DNA of 64,000 nt from Elioraea thermophila (ex Habib et al. 2022) (GTDB taxonomy: Bacteria > Pseudomonadota > Alphaproteobacteria > Acetobacterales > Acetobacteraceae). Numbering within the stretch: the stretch's first letter is position 1; each line of letters opens with the position of its first letter. Below, piece by piece: positions 26,924 through 36,630 of the stretch. A program made the translations under genes and the position numbers. The notes beneath the pieces were generated by a model that saw only the letters and a list, made by a program, of their open reading frames with translations, was not told the DNA's origin and ran no database searches. Location: NCBI RefSeq assembly GCF_003336755.1, contig NZ_QMDI01000002.1, forward strand, positions 62,001-126,000, given 5' to 3'.

Positions 26924-29556
26924 TCGGGCAAAGGCAGCGAGGCCTGGCGTCGGGAGCGGATGGTGCGCAGGGTGGCCCGGCCCTGCGTGCCGAGGGCGAT
27001 ACCGCCGGGGCGGCGCTTGCGGTCGCGCGCCACGTTGGCGCGATGGACGGGGTGGACGGGGCGTTCGGCGCGCAGCGGAGGCGGGGTGACGGCCGGGGGG
27101 TCGGCCTCGCCGCGCGCCTCGGCGAGAAGCTGGGCGGCTTCGGCCTCGGCGAGCAACGCATCCTGCCCTTCGCCGGTCGCGACGTGCTCCTTGCCGACCT
27201 CGAGCAGCACGGGAACCGCGAGCGGGGAGACGCGGGAGAGCGCCATGTGCACGATGCGCCCCCGCGCGCGCCGCAGCATGAGCGCCACGCGGCCGACATC
27301 GACGAGGCCCCGCGCGGCATCCGCCCGGGTGGCGCGCAGCAGCACGTGGTCGGGTTCGTACTTGCGCAGCACGTCGTAGATCAGGTCCGTGTTCACCGTC
27401 ACCTGCCGCCCGGTCTTCGCCCCACCGAGGTGGTTGCGCTCGACAAGGCCCGCGATCACCGCGACATGGCGAAAGGTTCGCTTGAGCAGCGACGATTCGG
27501 CCATCCACTCCTCCAGGTCCTCGCCCAGCATCTCCTCGTCGAAGAGCCGGGCGACGTCGCGCGGTTCCGCCGCCGACCACACGGCGAGCACATAGTCGGT
27601 GGCGACGAAGCCCAAGGGACGGAAACCCGCCCGTTCCATGCGCCGGGTCAGCAGCATGCCCAGCGTCTGGTGCGCGTTCCGCCCCTCGAAGCAGTAGGCG
27701 ACCAGGAACCACCGCCCGCCGCGCGGGAAGGTCTCGACCAGGAGGTCGGCGGGCCCCGGCAGGCGGGAGCGGCGGCGCTGCAGCTCGAGCCACTCGGCGA
27801 CGTCCGCCGGAAGCCCCTGCCAGCGGCGGCGATCCTGCAGCAGCGCGCGCACGCGGTCGGCGAGATAGGTGGTGAGCGGCAGACGCCCCCCCGCGTAAGC
27901 CGGGACCTTCGGGTCGTCGCCATGGGCTGGCGAGCACTCCACCACCGTCTCTCGCAGGCGGTCGAAGCGCAGCAGGCGGCCGGCGAACAGGAACGTGTCG
28001 CCCGGGTTGAGGAGGGAAACGAAGTACTCCTCGATCTCGCCCAAGGTCGCGCCACCGAAGCCACGCCCGAGCTTCACCTTGAGGAGGGGGGCTTCGACGA
28101 TGGTGCCGATGTTGAGCCGCCAGCGCCGCGCCGCCCGCTCATCGGCGAGGTGAAGGCGGCCTTCGGCGTCGCGGAAGAGGCGCCGGTAGCGCTCGTAGGC
28201 CGAGAGCGCGTAGCCCCCGTCCTCGACGAAACGCACCACGTCGTCGAAATCCCGGCGCGCGAGGTCGCGGTAAGGGGCGGCGCGCGTCACCTCGGCGTAG
28301 AGCTCGTCCGGATGGATCGGCCCGGCGCAGACCGTGCCCATGACGTGCTGGGCGAGCACGTCGAGCCCGCCCGGGGGGGACGGGTCGCCGTCCAGCGCCC
28401 CCTCGCGCACGCCATCCAGGGCGCAGAGGCACTCGAGCAGCTCGAAGCGGTTGGCGGGAACGAGGACCGCGCGCGAGGGCTCGTCCCAGCGGTGGTTGGC
28501 CCGCCCGATGCGCTGCAAAAGCCGCGACACCCCCTTCGGTGCGCCGACCTGGACGACGAGATCGACCTCGCCCCAGTCGATGCCGAGATCGAGCGAGGAG
28601 GTGGCGACCACGGCGCGGAGTTCGCCCCGCGCCATCGCCGCCTCGACCTTCAGCCTCTGGTCGCGGGCGAGGCTGCCGTGATGCAGCGCGATCGGCAGTG
28701 CGTCGTCGTTCAGCCGCCACAGCGCGGCGAAGACGAGTTCCGCCTGGGCGCGGGTGTTGACGAAGACGATGGTCGAGCGATGGGCGCGAATCAGGCGGTA
28801 GATCGCCTCCGCCGCCATCAGCCCCATGTGGCCGGACCAGGGCAGCGGGCCCTCGGGCAGGCGGATCTCGATCGCCGGCGCCGCCCCGGGCGGAGCCGCG
28901 ATCCGCTCCACCCCCGTGCCGCGCCCATCCGCCGAGAGGAAGGCGGCGAGGTGGTCGGGCCAGGGCGCGGTGGCCGAAAGCCCGATGCGCACCGCGCCGG
29001 GGGCGAGGGTGCCGAGTCGGGCGAGGCAGAGGGCGAGCTGATCGCCCCGCTTGGTGCCGGCAAGCGCATGGATCTCGTCCACCACCACCGTGCGCAGGTC
29101 GGCGAACAGCCGGGCGGAGTCCGGGAAGGAGAGGAGGAGGGCGAGGCTCTCGGGGGTGGTGAGCAGGATGTTGGGCGGGGCCTCCCGCTGGCGTCGCCGG
29201 GACGCCTGATCGGTGTCGCCGGTGCGGACGTCGAGGGTGATGGCAAGTCCGGCTTCCGCGATGGGGCGTTCCAGGTTGCGCGCGATATCGGCGGCGAGCG
29301 CCTTCAGGGGAGAGACGTAGAGCGTGTGCAGCCCGGGGCGAGGAGTTTCCGCGAGGTCGGCGAGGGTGGGCAGGAACCCCGCGAGCGTCTTGCCCGCTCC
29401 GGTGGGGGCGAGCAGGAGGGCGGAGCGGCCCGCGCGGGCGGCGGCAAGGACGGCGCGCTGGTGCGGGTGCGGCTGCCAGCCGCGGCGCGCGAACCAGGCC
29501 GCGAGCGGCGCGGGGAGGGGGGCGAGGTCGGGCGGGGCAGGGATGGGCTCCGGCAC
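26920..29556 (-). CDS. Ligase-associated DEXH-box (Lhr-type) helicase
   Basis: This is an 878-aa superfamily 2 helicase. Motifs are LLAPTGAGKTLAGFLPTLAD (I), VVVDEIHALAGTKRG (II), GLSATAPWP (III), VFVNTRAQAE (IV), ATSSLDLGIDWG (V) and QRIGRANHRWDEPSR (VI). The C-terminal half fits the winged-helix/beta-barrel part of Lhr proteins. It belongs to a repair cassette with PdeM, exonuclease and ligase. The GTG at 29556 is the best start; no upstream ATG in frame begins a plausible N-terminus. Confidence 0.92.
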   Translation of the reverse strand: MPEPIPAPPDLAPLPAPLAAWFARRGWQPHPHQRAVLAAARAGRSALLLAPTGAGKTLAGFLPTLADLAETPRPGLHTLYVSPLKALAADIARNLERPIAEAGLAITLDVRTGDTDQASRRRQREAPPNILLTTPESLALLLSFPDSARLFADLRTVVVDEIHALAGTKRGDQLALCLARLGTLAPGAVRIGLSATAPWPDHLAAFLSADGRGTGVERIAAPPGAAPAIEIRLPEGPLPWSGHMGLMAAEAIYRLIRAHRSTIVFVNTRAQAELVFAALWRLNDDALPIALHHGSLARDQRLKVEAAMARGELRAVVATSSLDLGIDWGEVDLVVQVGAPKGVSRLLQRIGRANHRWDEPSRAVLVPANRFELLECLCALDGVREGALDGDPSPPGGLDVLAQHVMGTVCAGPIHPDELYAEVTRAAPYRDLARRDFDDVVRFVEDGGYALSAYERYRRLFRDAEGRLHLADERAARRWRLNIGTIVEAPLLKVKLGRGFGGATLGEIEEYFVSLLNPGDTFLFAGRLLRFDRLRETVVECSPAHGDDPKVPAYAGGRLPLTTYLADRVRALLQDRRRWQGLPADVAEWLELQRRRSRLPGPADLLVETFPRGGRWFLVAYCFEGRNAHQTLGMLLTRRMERAGFRPLGFVATDYVLAVWSAAEPRDVARLFDEEMLGEDLEEWMAESSLLKRTFRHVAVIAGLVERNHLGGAKTGRQVTVNTDLIYDVLRKYEPDHVLLRATRADAARGLVDVGRVALMLRRARGRIVHMALSRVSPLAVPVLLEVGKEHVATGEGQDALLAEAEAAQLLAEARGEADPPAVTPPPLRAERPVHPVHRANVARDRKRRPGGIALGTQGRATLRTIRSRRQASLPLPE

Positions 29557-29637
29557 GCCCTCAGTGTAGGCGCGCCCCGTTCCTCCGCCACACCCCCGGG
29601 GTTCACGGCCCGGCGGGCGGGGCCCACATCGCCGGCG

Positions 29638-30693
29638 ATGACTCCGCACCCCGAAACCTGGCTCTCCGTCCGCCCCGAGGGCCTCTACTGCGAACCGGCC
29701 GACCTGTTCATCGACCCCGCCCGCGCCGTGCCGCGCGCGCTCATCACCCACGCCCATTCCGATCACGCCCGGCCGGGGCACGGCGCAGTGCTCGCCACCC
29801 CCGAAACCCTCGCCCTGATGACCCGCCGCCTCGGCGAGGGCCGGGCGGGGCTCACGCAGCAGCCGCTCGCCTATGGCGAGAGCCTCGACGTCAACGGCGT
29901 GCGCATCACCCTCTTCCCCGCCGGGCACGTGCTGGGTTCGGCGCAGGTCCTGCTCGAATGGCGGGGCGTGCGCGTCGTCATCACCGGCGACTATTGCCCC
30001 CGCCCGCAACCCACCTGCGCGCCCTTCGCCCCGATCCCCTGCGACCTCCTCGTCACCGAAGCGACCTTCGCCCTGCCCGTGTTCCGCCACCCGCTGGCCG
30101 AGGGCGAGATCGCGCGCCTGCTTCGCTCGCTCGCCCTCTTCCCCGACCGCACCCACGTCGTCGGGGCCTATGCGCTCGGCAAGGCGCAGAGGTTGATCGC
30201 GCTCCTGCGCGGAGCGGGCTACGATGCGCCGATCTTCCTGCATGGTGCGCTGTTTCCGCTGATCGAGGTCTATCGCGCCTTCGGTCACGACTTCGGCGAC
30301 CTCCGCCCGGCCACCGCGGCCGATAAGTCGGCGCTGAGGGGCGCGCTCGTCATCGCGCCCCCCGGCGCGATCCAGGACCGCTGGGCGCGGCGCCTGCACG
30401 ATCCCGTGGTGGCGCTCGCCTCGGGCTGGATGCGCGTGCGCCAGCGCGCCAAGTCGCGCGGCGTGGAACTCCCTCTCGTCATCTCCGATCATGCGGATTG
30501 GGACGAACTGAACGCCACCGCCGAGCTCAGCGGGGCACGCGAGGTCTGGGTGACGCATGGGCGGGAGGAGGCACTGATCCACGCGCTCGCCGCGCGGGGC
30601 ATCCGCGGCCGCGCCCTCTCCCTCGTCGGCCGCGGCGAGGAGGACGAGGGCGGCGGCCCCGAAGCGCTGCCGGCAGGCGAGGTGGCGGCATGA
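29638..30693 (+). CDS. Ligase-associated MBL-fold exonuclease
   Basis: This is a 351-aa metallo-beta-lactamase/beta-CASP-type nuclease. The metal site THAHSDHARPGH is near residue 39, with PAGHVLGSAQVLL, ITGDYCP and a late ISDHADWDEL. The family is annotated as the ligase-associated DNA damage response exonuclease. It is transcribed divergently from the helicase (81-nt gap), and its stop overlaps the ligase ATG (ATGA). Confidence 0.92.
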   Translation: MTPHPETWLSVRPEGLYCEPADLFIDPARAVPRALITHAHSDHARPGHGAVLATPETLALMTRRLGEGRAGLTQQPLAYGESLDVNGVRITLFPAGHVLGSAQVLLEWRGVRVVITGDYCPRPQPTCAPFAPIPCDLLVTEATFALPVFRHPLAEGEIARLLRSLALFPDRTHVVGAYALGKAQRLIALLRGAGYDAPIFLHGALFPLIEVYRAFGHDFGDLRPATAADKSALRGALVIAPPGAIQDRWARRLHDPVVALASGWMRVRQRAKSRGVELPLVISDHADWDELNATAELSGAREVWVTHGREEALIHALAARGIRGRALSLVGRGEEDEGGGPEALPAGEVAA

Positions 30694-32282
30694 CCCCCTT
30701 CGCCGACCTGCTCGAACGCCTGGTCTTCTCCCCCGCGCGAAGTGCCAAGATCGCGCTCCTGCGCGACTGGATCGCCACCCGACCCGACCCCGAGCGCGGC
30801 TGGGGCCTGGCTGCCATTTCGGGCGAGCTCGCCTTCTCCGCCGCCAAGCCCGGGCTGATCCGCGCCCTGGTGGCGGAACGGACCGACCCCGTGCTGTTCG
30901 GCTGGTCCTACGACTACGTCGGCGACCTCGCAGAGACGGTGAGCCTGATCTGGCCGAGCCCCGCCACGCCTCCCGGTCCCGCCCCCACGCTGCCCGAGGT
31001 GGTGGCCGCCCTAGGCGGCGTCTCGCGGGCCGAGTTTCCCGCCCTGCTTGCGCGCTGGCTCGATTCGCTCGACGCCTCCGCACGCTTCGCGCTGATCAAG
31101 CTGATCACCGGGGGGGTGCGCGTGGGTGTGTCCGCCCGCCTGGTGAAGGTCGCCTTGGCGGAACATTACGGTGTCGACGTCAACGCGATCGAGGAAGCCT
31201 GGCCCGCGACCGCCCCGCCCTACCTCGCCCTCTTCGCCTGGCTCGAAGGGCGCGGGCCGATGCCGCTGAGCGCCGACCGTCCCGTCTTCCGCCCGCCGAT
31301 GCTCGCCAACCCGCTGGAGGAGGCCGACCTCGCCGACCTCGACCCCGCCGACTACCGCGCGGAGTGGAAGTGGGACGGCATCCGCGTGCAGGCCTGCGCC
31401 GGCCCAGGGGGAGTGGCGCTCTTTTCGCGCGCGGGCGAGGACATCACGGCGGCCTTCCCGGATGTCGCCGAGGCGCTGCGCGGCCTGCATGCCGTGCTGG
31501 ACGGCGAGCTCCTCGTCGTACGCGACGGCCGTGTCGCGCCGTTCTCGGAGCTGCAGCAGAGGCTGAACCGCAAGTCGGTCTCCTCGCGCCTGCTGCGCGA
31601 CCATCCGGCGATGATCCGCCTCTACGACCTGCTGTACGAGGGGGCGGAGGATGTGCGGCATCTGCCGTTCGACGAACGGCGGGCGCGGCTCGAGGCGTGG
31701 GTGAGGCGAGCCTCCCCGCCGCGGATGGATCTGTCCCCGCTCGTTCCGTTCCGCTCTTGGGACGAGCTCGCCGCCCTCCGCGCTGCCGCCCGGGAGGCCG
31801 GCATCGAGGGGCTGATGCTGAAGCACCGCGCCTCCCCTTACGTGCCCGGCCGACCGAAGGGGCCGTGGTTCAAGTGGAAGCGCGACCCCTTCGTCATCGA
31901 CGCCGTGCTGATGTACGCCCAGCGCGGCCATGGCAAACGGAGCTCCTACTACTCCGACTACACGTTCGGGGTGTGGACGGATGAGGGCGAGCTCGTCCCG
32001 GTCGGCAAGGCCTATTTCGGCTTCACGGATGCCGAGCTCGCCTGGCTCGATCGCTGGATCCGCAACCACACCGTCGCCCGCTTCGGCCCGGTGCGCGAGG
32101 TCGAGAAGTCGCTCGTGCTCGAGATCGCCTTCGACGCTGCCCAGCTCTCCAACCGGCACCGCTCGGGGGTTGCGCTGCGCTTCCCGCGCGTCAACCGCAT
32201 CCGCACCGACAAGCCGGCAGCGGAGGCCGATCGGCTTGCGCAGGTGCTGGCACTGGTCGAGAACCGCCGCGATGCGGCGTGA
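30690..32282 (+). CDS. ATP-dependent DNA ligase
   Basis: This is a 530-aa stand-alone ATP-dependent ligase. The adenylation motif EWKWDGIRVQ places the nucleophilic Lys at 227. Other ligase motifs are AVLDGELLVV, GIEGLMLKHR and GPWFKWKRD. An N-terminal DNA-binding domain (1-200) is present, with no polymerase or nuclease fusion, so it is not LigD. It seals nicks in the repair cassette of this region. Confidence 0.95.
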   Translation: MTPFADLLERLVFSPARSAKIALLRDWIATRPDPERGWGLAAISGELAFSAAKPGLIRALVAERTDPVLFGWSYDYVGDLAETVSLIWPSPATPPGPAPTLPEVVAALGGVSRAEFPALLARWLDSLDASARFALIKLITGGVRVGVSARLVKVALAEHYGVDVNAIEEAWPATAPPYLALFAWLEGRGPMPLSADRPVFRPPMLANPLEEADLADLDPADYRAEWKWDGIRVQACAGPGGVALFSRAGEDITAAFPDVAEALRGLHAVLDGELLVVRDGRVAPFSELQQRLNRKSVSSRLLRDHPAMIRLYDLLYEGAEDVRHLPFDERRARLEAWVRRASPPRMDLSPLVPFRSWDELAALRAAAREAGIEGLMLKHRASPYVPGRPKGPWFKWKRDPFVIDAVLMYAQRGHGKRSSYYSDYTFGVWTDEGELVPVGKAYFGFTDAELAWLDRWIRNHTVARFGPVREVEKSLVLEIAFDAAQLSNRHRSGVALRFPRVNRIRTDKPAAEADRLAQVLALVENRRDAA

Positions 32283-32317
32283 ACCGCCGCCCCATTGACC
32301 AGATCCGGGAGGTCCCG

Positions 32318-32713
32318 ATGGCCAAACCCATCCACATGATGATCCGCGTGCTCGACGAGGCACGCTCGGTCGCCTTCTACGAAACCGCGCTCGGGCTGAA
32401 GGTGGCCGATCGTTTCATGTTCGACACATTCACCCTGGTCTATCTGCGCGGGGAGGAGAGCCCGTTCGAGATCGAGCTCACCATCAATCACGGCCGCACC
32501 GAGCCCTATGCGCGCGGCGAGGGCTACGGCCACGTCGCGGTCGCGGTCGATGACCTCGATGCCGAGCATGCGCGGCTTGCGGCAGCGGGGCTCGCGCCGG
32601 AGCCGATCAAGGAGTTCCACCGCGACGGAAAGCTGATGGCGCGGTTCTTCTTCCTCACCGACCCCGACGGCTATCGCATCGAGGTGCTGCAGCGCCACGG
32701 CCGCTACGGCTGA
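32318..32713 (+). CDS. VOC/glyoxalase family protein
   Basis: This is a 131-aa vicinal-oxygen-chelate protein similar to lactoylglutathione lyase. It has HMMIRVLDEARSVAFYETAL, then FEIELTINHG, GYGHVAVAVDDLD and DPDGYRIEVLQ. It could detoxify methylglyoxal. The ATG at 32318 follows a good ribosome-binding site (GGGAGG); the upstream GTG overlapping the ligase stop is less likely. Confidence 0.85.
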   Translation: MAKPIHMMIRVLDEARSVAFYETALGLKVADRFMFDTFTLVYLRGEESPFEIELTINHGRTEPYARGEGYGHVAVAVDDLDAEHARLAAAGLAPEPIKEFHRDGKLMARFFFLTDPDGYRIEVLQRHGRYG

Positions 32714-33321
32714 TGTGCCCCCCTGCCCGTCGGCTCTGCGTCGCGACCGCGCTCGCCCTTGCGCTGGCGGCGAGGGTTGCGGCGGCCGTGCCGCAGACCA
32801 CCCTCACCCTTTTCGCCGGTCCGTCCATCGACGGTGCCGGGCTTTCCTCGGCCATGACGCGGCCCTTCGCGGAGGAGGCGGGGCAGGAGGTGTTCCTGGG
32901 CGCGGCCCTTTCCCAGGGGCTCGGCCGGCCCCTGCCGGGCTTGAGGCTCGATGCCGAGGCGGGGGCGGGCGCACGCTTCGGCCGTTTCGGCGGGGTGGAG
33001 GGTTGGAGCGCGCTCTACCTGCGCTTCGACGCCTTGCCGTGGTCCCACCGCGTGCCCACCGCACTCGGCGCCTCGACGGGGCTTTCCGTCGTCTCGCGCC
33101 TTCCCCATGCGGAACGGTTCGATGACGGGGTACGGCTCGAGAACCGGTCGCACGTCCTGCACTACTTCTCGCCGGAGATCGCGTTCGGCATCCCTGGCCG
33201 CGAAGGCGAGGAGATCGTGCTGCGCTGGCACCACCGCAGCGGCATCTTCGGCGCGATCGGTGGGGTGCGCGACGGTTCGAACGTGGTCGCGCTCGGCTGG
33301 CGCATTCCGCTCGGGCGTTGA
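32713..33321 (+). CDS. PagL-like lipid A 3-O-deacylase
   Basis: This is a 202-aa exported protein with signal peptide LCVATALALALAARVAA. The C-terminal part shows LRWHHRSGIFG, the His and Ser pair of the PagL active site, and ends with an aromatic-poor beta-strand, GWRIPLG. It should be an outer-membrane barrel that removes an acyl chain from lipid A. The start shares a base with the VOC stop (TGATG). Confidence 0.78.
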   Translation: MCPPARRLCVATALALALAARVAAAVPQTTLTLFAGPSIDGAGLSSAMTRPFAEEAGQEVFLGAALSQGLGRPLPGLRLDAEAGAGARFGRFGGVEGWSALYLRFDALPWSHRVPTALGASTGLSVVSRLPHAERFDDGVRLENRSHVLHYFSPEIAFGIPGREGEEIVLRWHHRSGIFGAIGGVRDGSNVVALGWRIPLGR

Positions 33322-33333
33322 GCGCGGGAGAGA

Positions 33334-36300
33334 TCAGCGGAAATCGCGGGCATCGGGCAGGAACGCGGCCGGGTCCTCGCCCAACACCCGGCGCGGTGGG
33401 CGGGTGCGCGCGTCGCGATCGTTCGGGCGGCGCACCTCATCCGCCCGCGCCATCGCCCTCTGCCACGCCGCCGCGTCGCCTTCCCGCGCGCGCAAGGTGG
33501 CGAGCAGGTCCGAGCGGTCGACCACCCGCTTCGCCACCAGGTGGATGATGGGCGCCGCCCCGTAGTCCTGCCGCTCCACCACGCCGTCCACCACCATCAG
33601 CCGGGCGGTGACGATCGCGCTGCGGAAACGGGCGAGCACGGGAGGCAGGATGACGACGTTCGCCTGGCCGAACTCGTCCTCCAGCGTGACGAACACCACA
33701 CCCTTGGCACTGCCAGGCCGTTGCCGAACGAGAACGAGCCCGGCGAGCCGCACGCGGGAGGCTTCGCGCGCGGCAGAGAGGGTGCTGCTGTCGCGACAGC
33801 CGAGACGAAGCAAAGTCGGGCGAAGCAAGGAGAGCGGGTGGGCGCGCAGGGAGAGAGCGAGGGCGGCGTAGTCCGCCACCACTTCCTCGCCGAGGGGCGC
33901 GGCGGGCAGGGCGGGGGCGGTTTCGGCGAAGAGATCGCCCTCCGCGGCGGCGAAGAGCGGGGGTGGCGCTTCGAGCGCGCGCGCCGCCCACAGCGCGGCC
34001 CGGCGGGGAAGGCCCAGGGAGGCGAAGGCATCGGCCTCGGCGAGGCGTTCGAGCCCGGCCCGACCCACGCCGGCGCGGCGGGCGATCTCCTCCAGGCTCT
34101 CATAGGGCTTGCCGTTGCCGCGCACGCGGGCGGCGATGATCGCCCGCCCGTCCCTCTCCGCCAGCCCCTTCACCTCGCGCAGCCCCAGGCGCAGCGCGAC
34201 CCCGCCCGCACTCTCCGCACACGATTCGAGCGTGCTGTCCCACTCTGAGGCGTTCACGTCCGGCGGTCGCACCACCACGCCATGCGCCCGCGCATCGCGC
34301 ACGATCTGCGCCGGGGCGTAGAACCCCATCGGCTGTGCATTCAGCAGCGCGCAGGCGAAGGCGGCCGGGTAGTGGCACTTGAGCCAGGCCGAGACGTAAA
34401 CCAGAAGCGCGAAGGAGGCGGCGTGGCTTTCCGGGAAGCCGTAGGTGCCGAAACCCTCGATCTGGCGGAAACAGCGTTCGGCAAAGTCGCGCTCATAGCC
34501 GCGCGCCACCATGCCCTCGACGAGCTTGGTGCGGAACTCGTGGATGATGCCGACCTTGCGGAAGGTCGCCATCGCCCGGCGCAGCCGATCCGCCTCCTCC
34601 GCCGTGAAGCCCGCGGCGACGATGGCGATCTTCATCGCCTGTTCCTGAAAGAGCGGCACGCCGAGCGTGCGCCCCAACACCGCCTCGAGCTCGCGCGAGG
34701 GAAAGGACACCGGCTCCTCGCCGTTCCGCCGCCGCAAGTAGGGGTGCACCATGTCGCCCTGGATGGGGCCTGGGCGAACGATCGCCACCTCGATGACGAG
34801 ATCGTAGAAGCACGCGGGTTTCAGCCGCGGCAGCATCGCCATCTGCGCCCGGCTCTCGACCTGGAACACGCCCAAGGAATCGGCGCGCGAGAGCATGGCG
34901 TAGACGGCGGGGTCTTCGGCCGGCACGGTGGCGAGGGTGAGGCGCCGTCCGTGATGGGTGGCGATCAGGTCGAAGGCCTTGCGGATGCAGGTGAGCATCC
35001 CCAGCGCCAGCACGTCGACCTTGAGGATGCCGAGACGATCGAGATCGTCCTTGTCCCACTCGATGGTGGTGCGGCCGGCCATGGCGGCGTTCGTCACCGC
35101 GCAGAGCTCGACCAAGGGCCCGCGCGTGATGACGAAGCCGCCCACGTGCTGCGAGAGGTGGCGCGGGAAACCGGTGAGCTGTTCGGCAAGCGAGAGGGCG
35201 AGGGCGAGGCGCGGTTCGGTGGCATCGAGGCCTTGCGCGCGCGCGATCTCCGGCAAGGAGGATTCCCGCCCAGGCCCCCAGGTCGCCGCCGCGATGCGCC
35301 CCGTCACGTCCTCGGAGAGCCCCAAGGCCTTGCCCACCTCGCGCACGCTCATCCGCGTGCGCCAGTGGATCACCGTGGCGGCGAGCCCCGCCCGGTCGCG
35401 CCCGTAACGGTCGTAGATCCACCGGATCACCTCCTCGCGGCGTTCGTGCTCGAAATCGACGTCGATGTCGGGCGGTTCCCGCCGGGCGGCGGAGACGAAG
35501 CGTTCGAACAGGAGGTCGTGCTTGGCGGGATCGACGGCGGTGATGCCGAGCGCGTAGCAGACGGCCGAGTTCGCCGCCGACCCCCGCCCCTGGCAGAGGA
35601 TGCCGCGCGAACGGGCGAAGCGGACGATCTCGTGCACGGTGAGGAAGTAGGGCGCGTAGTTCAGCTGCGCGATCAGCGCGAGCTCGTGCTCGATGCGCTC
35701 CCGTACCGGTTCCGGCACCCCCTCCGGCCAGCGCTCCGCCGCCCCCTCCCAGGTGCGCGCGACGAGGGTTTCCTGCGCCGTGCGGCCCGGTTCGACGATC
35801 TCGTCGGGATAGTCGTAGCGGAGATCGTCGAGCGAGAAGCGGGTGGCGGCGACCACCTCGAGCGTGCGCGCGACCGCCTCGGGGTGGCGGGCGAAGAGAC
35901 GCGCCATTTCCTCGGGCGACTTGAGGTGGCGTTCGGCATTCGCCTCCGCCGCGAAGCCGAGCTCCTCCACCGTGCAGCCGAGCCGGATGGCGGTGAGCAC
36001 GTCGGCGAGTGCGCGACGTTCCGGGGCGTGGTAGCGCACGTCGCCGAGGGCGACGAGCGGGGTACCGGCGTCCTCGGCGAGGGCGGCGAGGGCATCGAGG
36101 CGGCGCTGATCGTCACCGCGCAAGCCGACCGAAGCGCCGAGCAGGAGGGGAAGCACGGTGCGGCCGCGCAACGCCTCGGCATCGCAACGAAGGCGTCGGG
36201 CGAAGCCCGCATCGGGCAGGGCGGGCGCGGGCGGGGGGAGGGCGATCAGCACCTGGCCCTCGGCATGCGCGAGGAGGTCCGCGCGGTCGAGCCGGCACTC

Positions 36301-36609
36301 GCCCTTCGGCGCGCGCAGCTTTCCGGTGGAAAGCAGGCGGCAGAGCCGGCCCCAGGCGGCGCGATCGGCGGGGTAGCAGAGGAAGGAGGAGCCGTCCGCG
36401 AGGTCGAGCCGGGCGGCGGGGATGAACCGCAGGCCTTGCGCCTTGGCGGCGAGGTGGCCGCGCACCAGCCCCGCCACCGTGTTGCGATCGGTGATGGCGA
36501 GCGCGGCGAGCCCCAAAGCGCGCGCGGTCAGCACCAGTTCGTCGGGGTGCGAGGCGCCCTCGCGGAAGGTGAAGGCGGAGAGGGCCTGCAGTTCGGCGTA
36601 GGCTGTCAT
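33334..36609 (-). CDS. dnaE2: Error-prone DNA polymerase DnaE2 (ImuC)
   Basis: This is a 1091-aa C-family polymerase. An N-terminal PHP domain (1-300) starts AELQALSAFTFREGASHPDE. The catalytic Asp pair is in PPDIDVDFEHERREE. Also visible are GRGSAANSAVCYALGIT and GFPESHAASFALLVYVS. It does translesion synthesis with ImuA and ImuB. It ends 12 nt from the convergent PagL-like gene and starts 21 nt after imuB, in an operon under a LexA box. Confidence 0.96.
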   Translation of the reverse strand: MTAYAELQALSAFTFREGASHPDELVLTARALGLAALAITDRNTVAGLVRGHLAAKAQGLRFIPAARLDLADGSSFLCYPADRAAWGRLCRLLSTGKLRAPKGECRLDRADLLAHAEGQVLIALPPPAPALPDAGFARRLRCDAEALRGRTVLPLLLGASVGLRGDDQRRLDALAALAEDAGTPLVALGDVRYHAPERRALADVLTAIRLGCTVEELGFAAEANAERHLKSPEEMARLFARHPEAVARTLEVVAATRFSLDDLRYDYPDEIVEPGRTAQETLVARTWEGAAERWPEGVPEPVRERIEHELALIAQLNYAPYFLTVHEIVRFARSRGILCQGRGSAANSAVCYALGITAVDPAKHDLLFERFVSAARREPPDIDVDFEHERREEVIRWIYDRYGRDRAGLAATVIHWRTRMSVREVGKALGLSEDVTGRIAAATWGPGRESSLPEIARAQGLDATEPRLALALSLAEQLTGFPRHLSQHVGGFVITRGPLVELCAVTNAAMAGRTTIEWDKDDLDRLGILKVDVLALGMLTCIRKAFDLIATHHGRRLTLATVPAEDPAVYAMLSRADSLGVFQVESRAQMAMLPRLKPACFYDLVIEVAIVRPGPIQGDMVHPYLRRRNGEEPVSFPSRELEAVLGRTLGVPLFQEQAMKIAIVAAGFTAEEADRLRRAMATFRKVGIIHEFRTKLVEGMVARGYERDFAERCFRQIEGFGTYGFPESHAASFALLVYVSAWLKCHYPAAFACALLNAQPMGFYAPAQIVRDARAHGVVVRPPDVNASEWDSTLESCAESAGGVALRLGLREVKGLAERDGRAIIAARVRGNGKPYESLEEIARRAGVGRAGLERLAEADAFASLGLPRRAALWAARALEAPPPLFAAAEGDLFAETAPALPAAPLGEEVVADYAALALSLRAHPLSLLRPTLLRLGCRDSSTLSAAREASRVRLAGLVLVRQRPGSAKGVVFVTLEDEFGQANVVILPPVLARFRSAIVTARLMVVDGVVERQDYGAAPIIHLVAKRVVDRSDLLATLRAREGDAAAWQRAMARADEVRRPNDRDARTRPPRRVLGEDPAAFLPDARDFR

Positions 36610-36630
36610 GGCGGGCGGGGAGGCGGGGCC

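Noticed and set aside
26791-29637. The upstream part of a 1300-codon plus-strand frame
   Set aside because: It is antisense to PdeM and the helicase; only the part from 29638 has exonuclease motifs.
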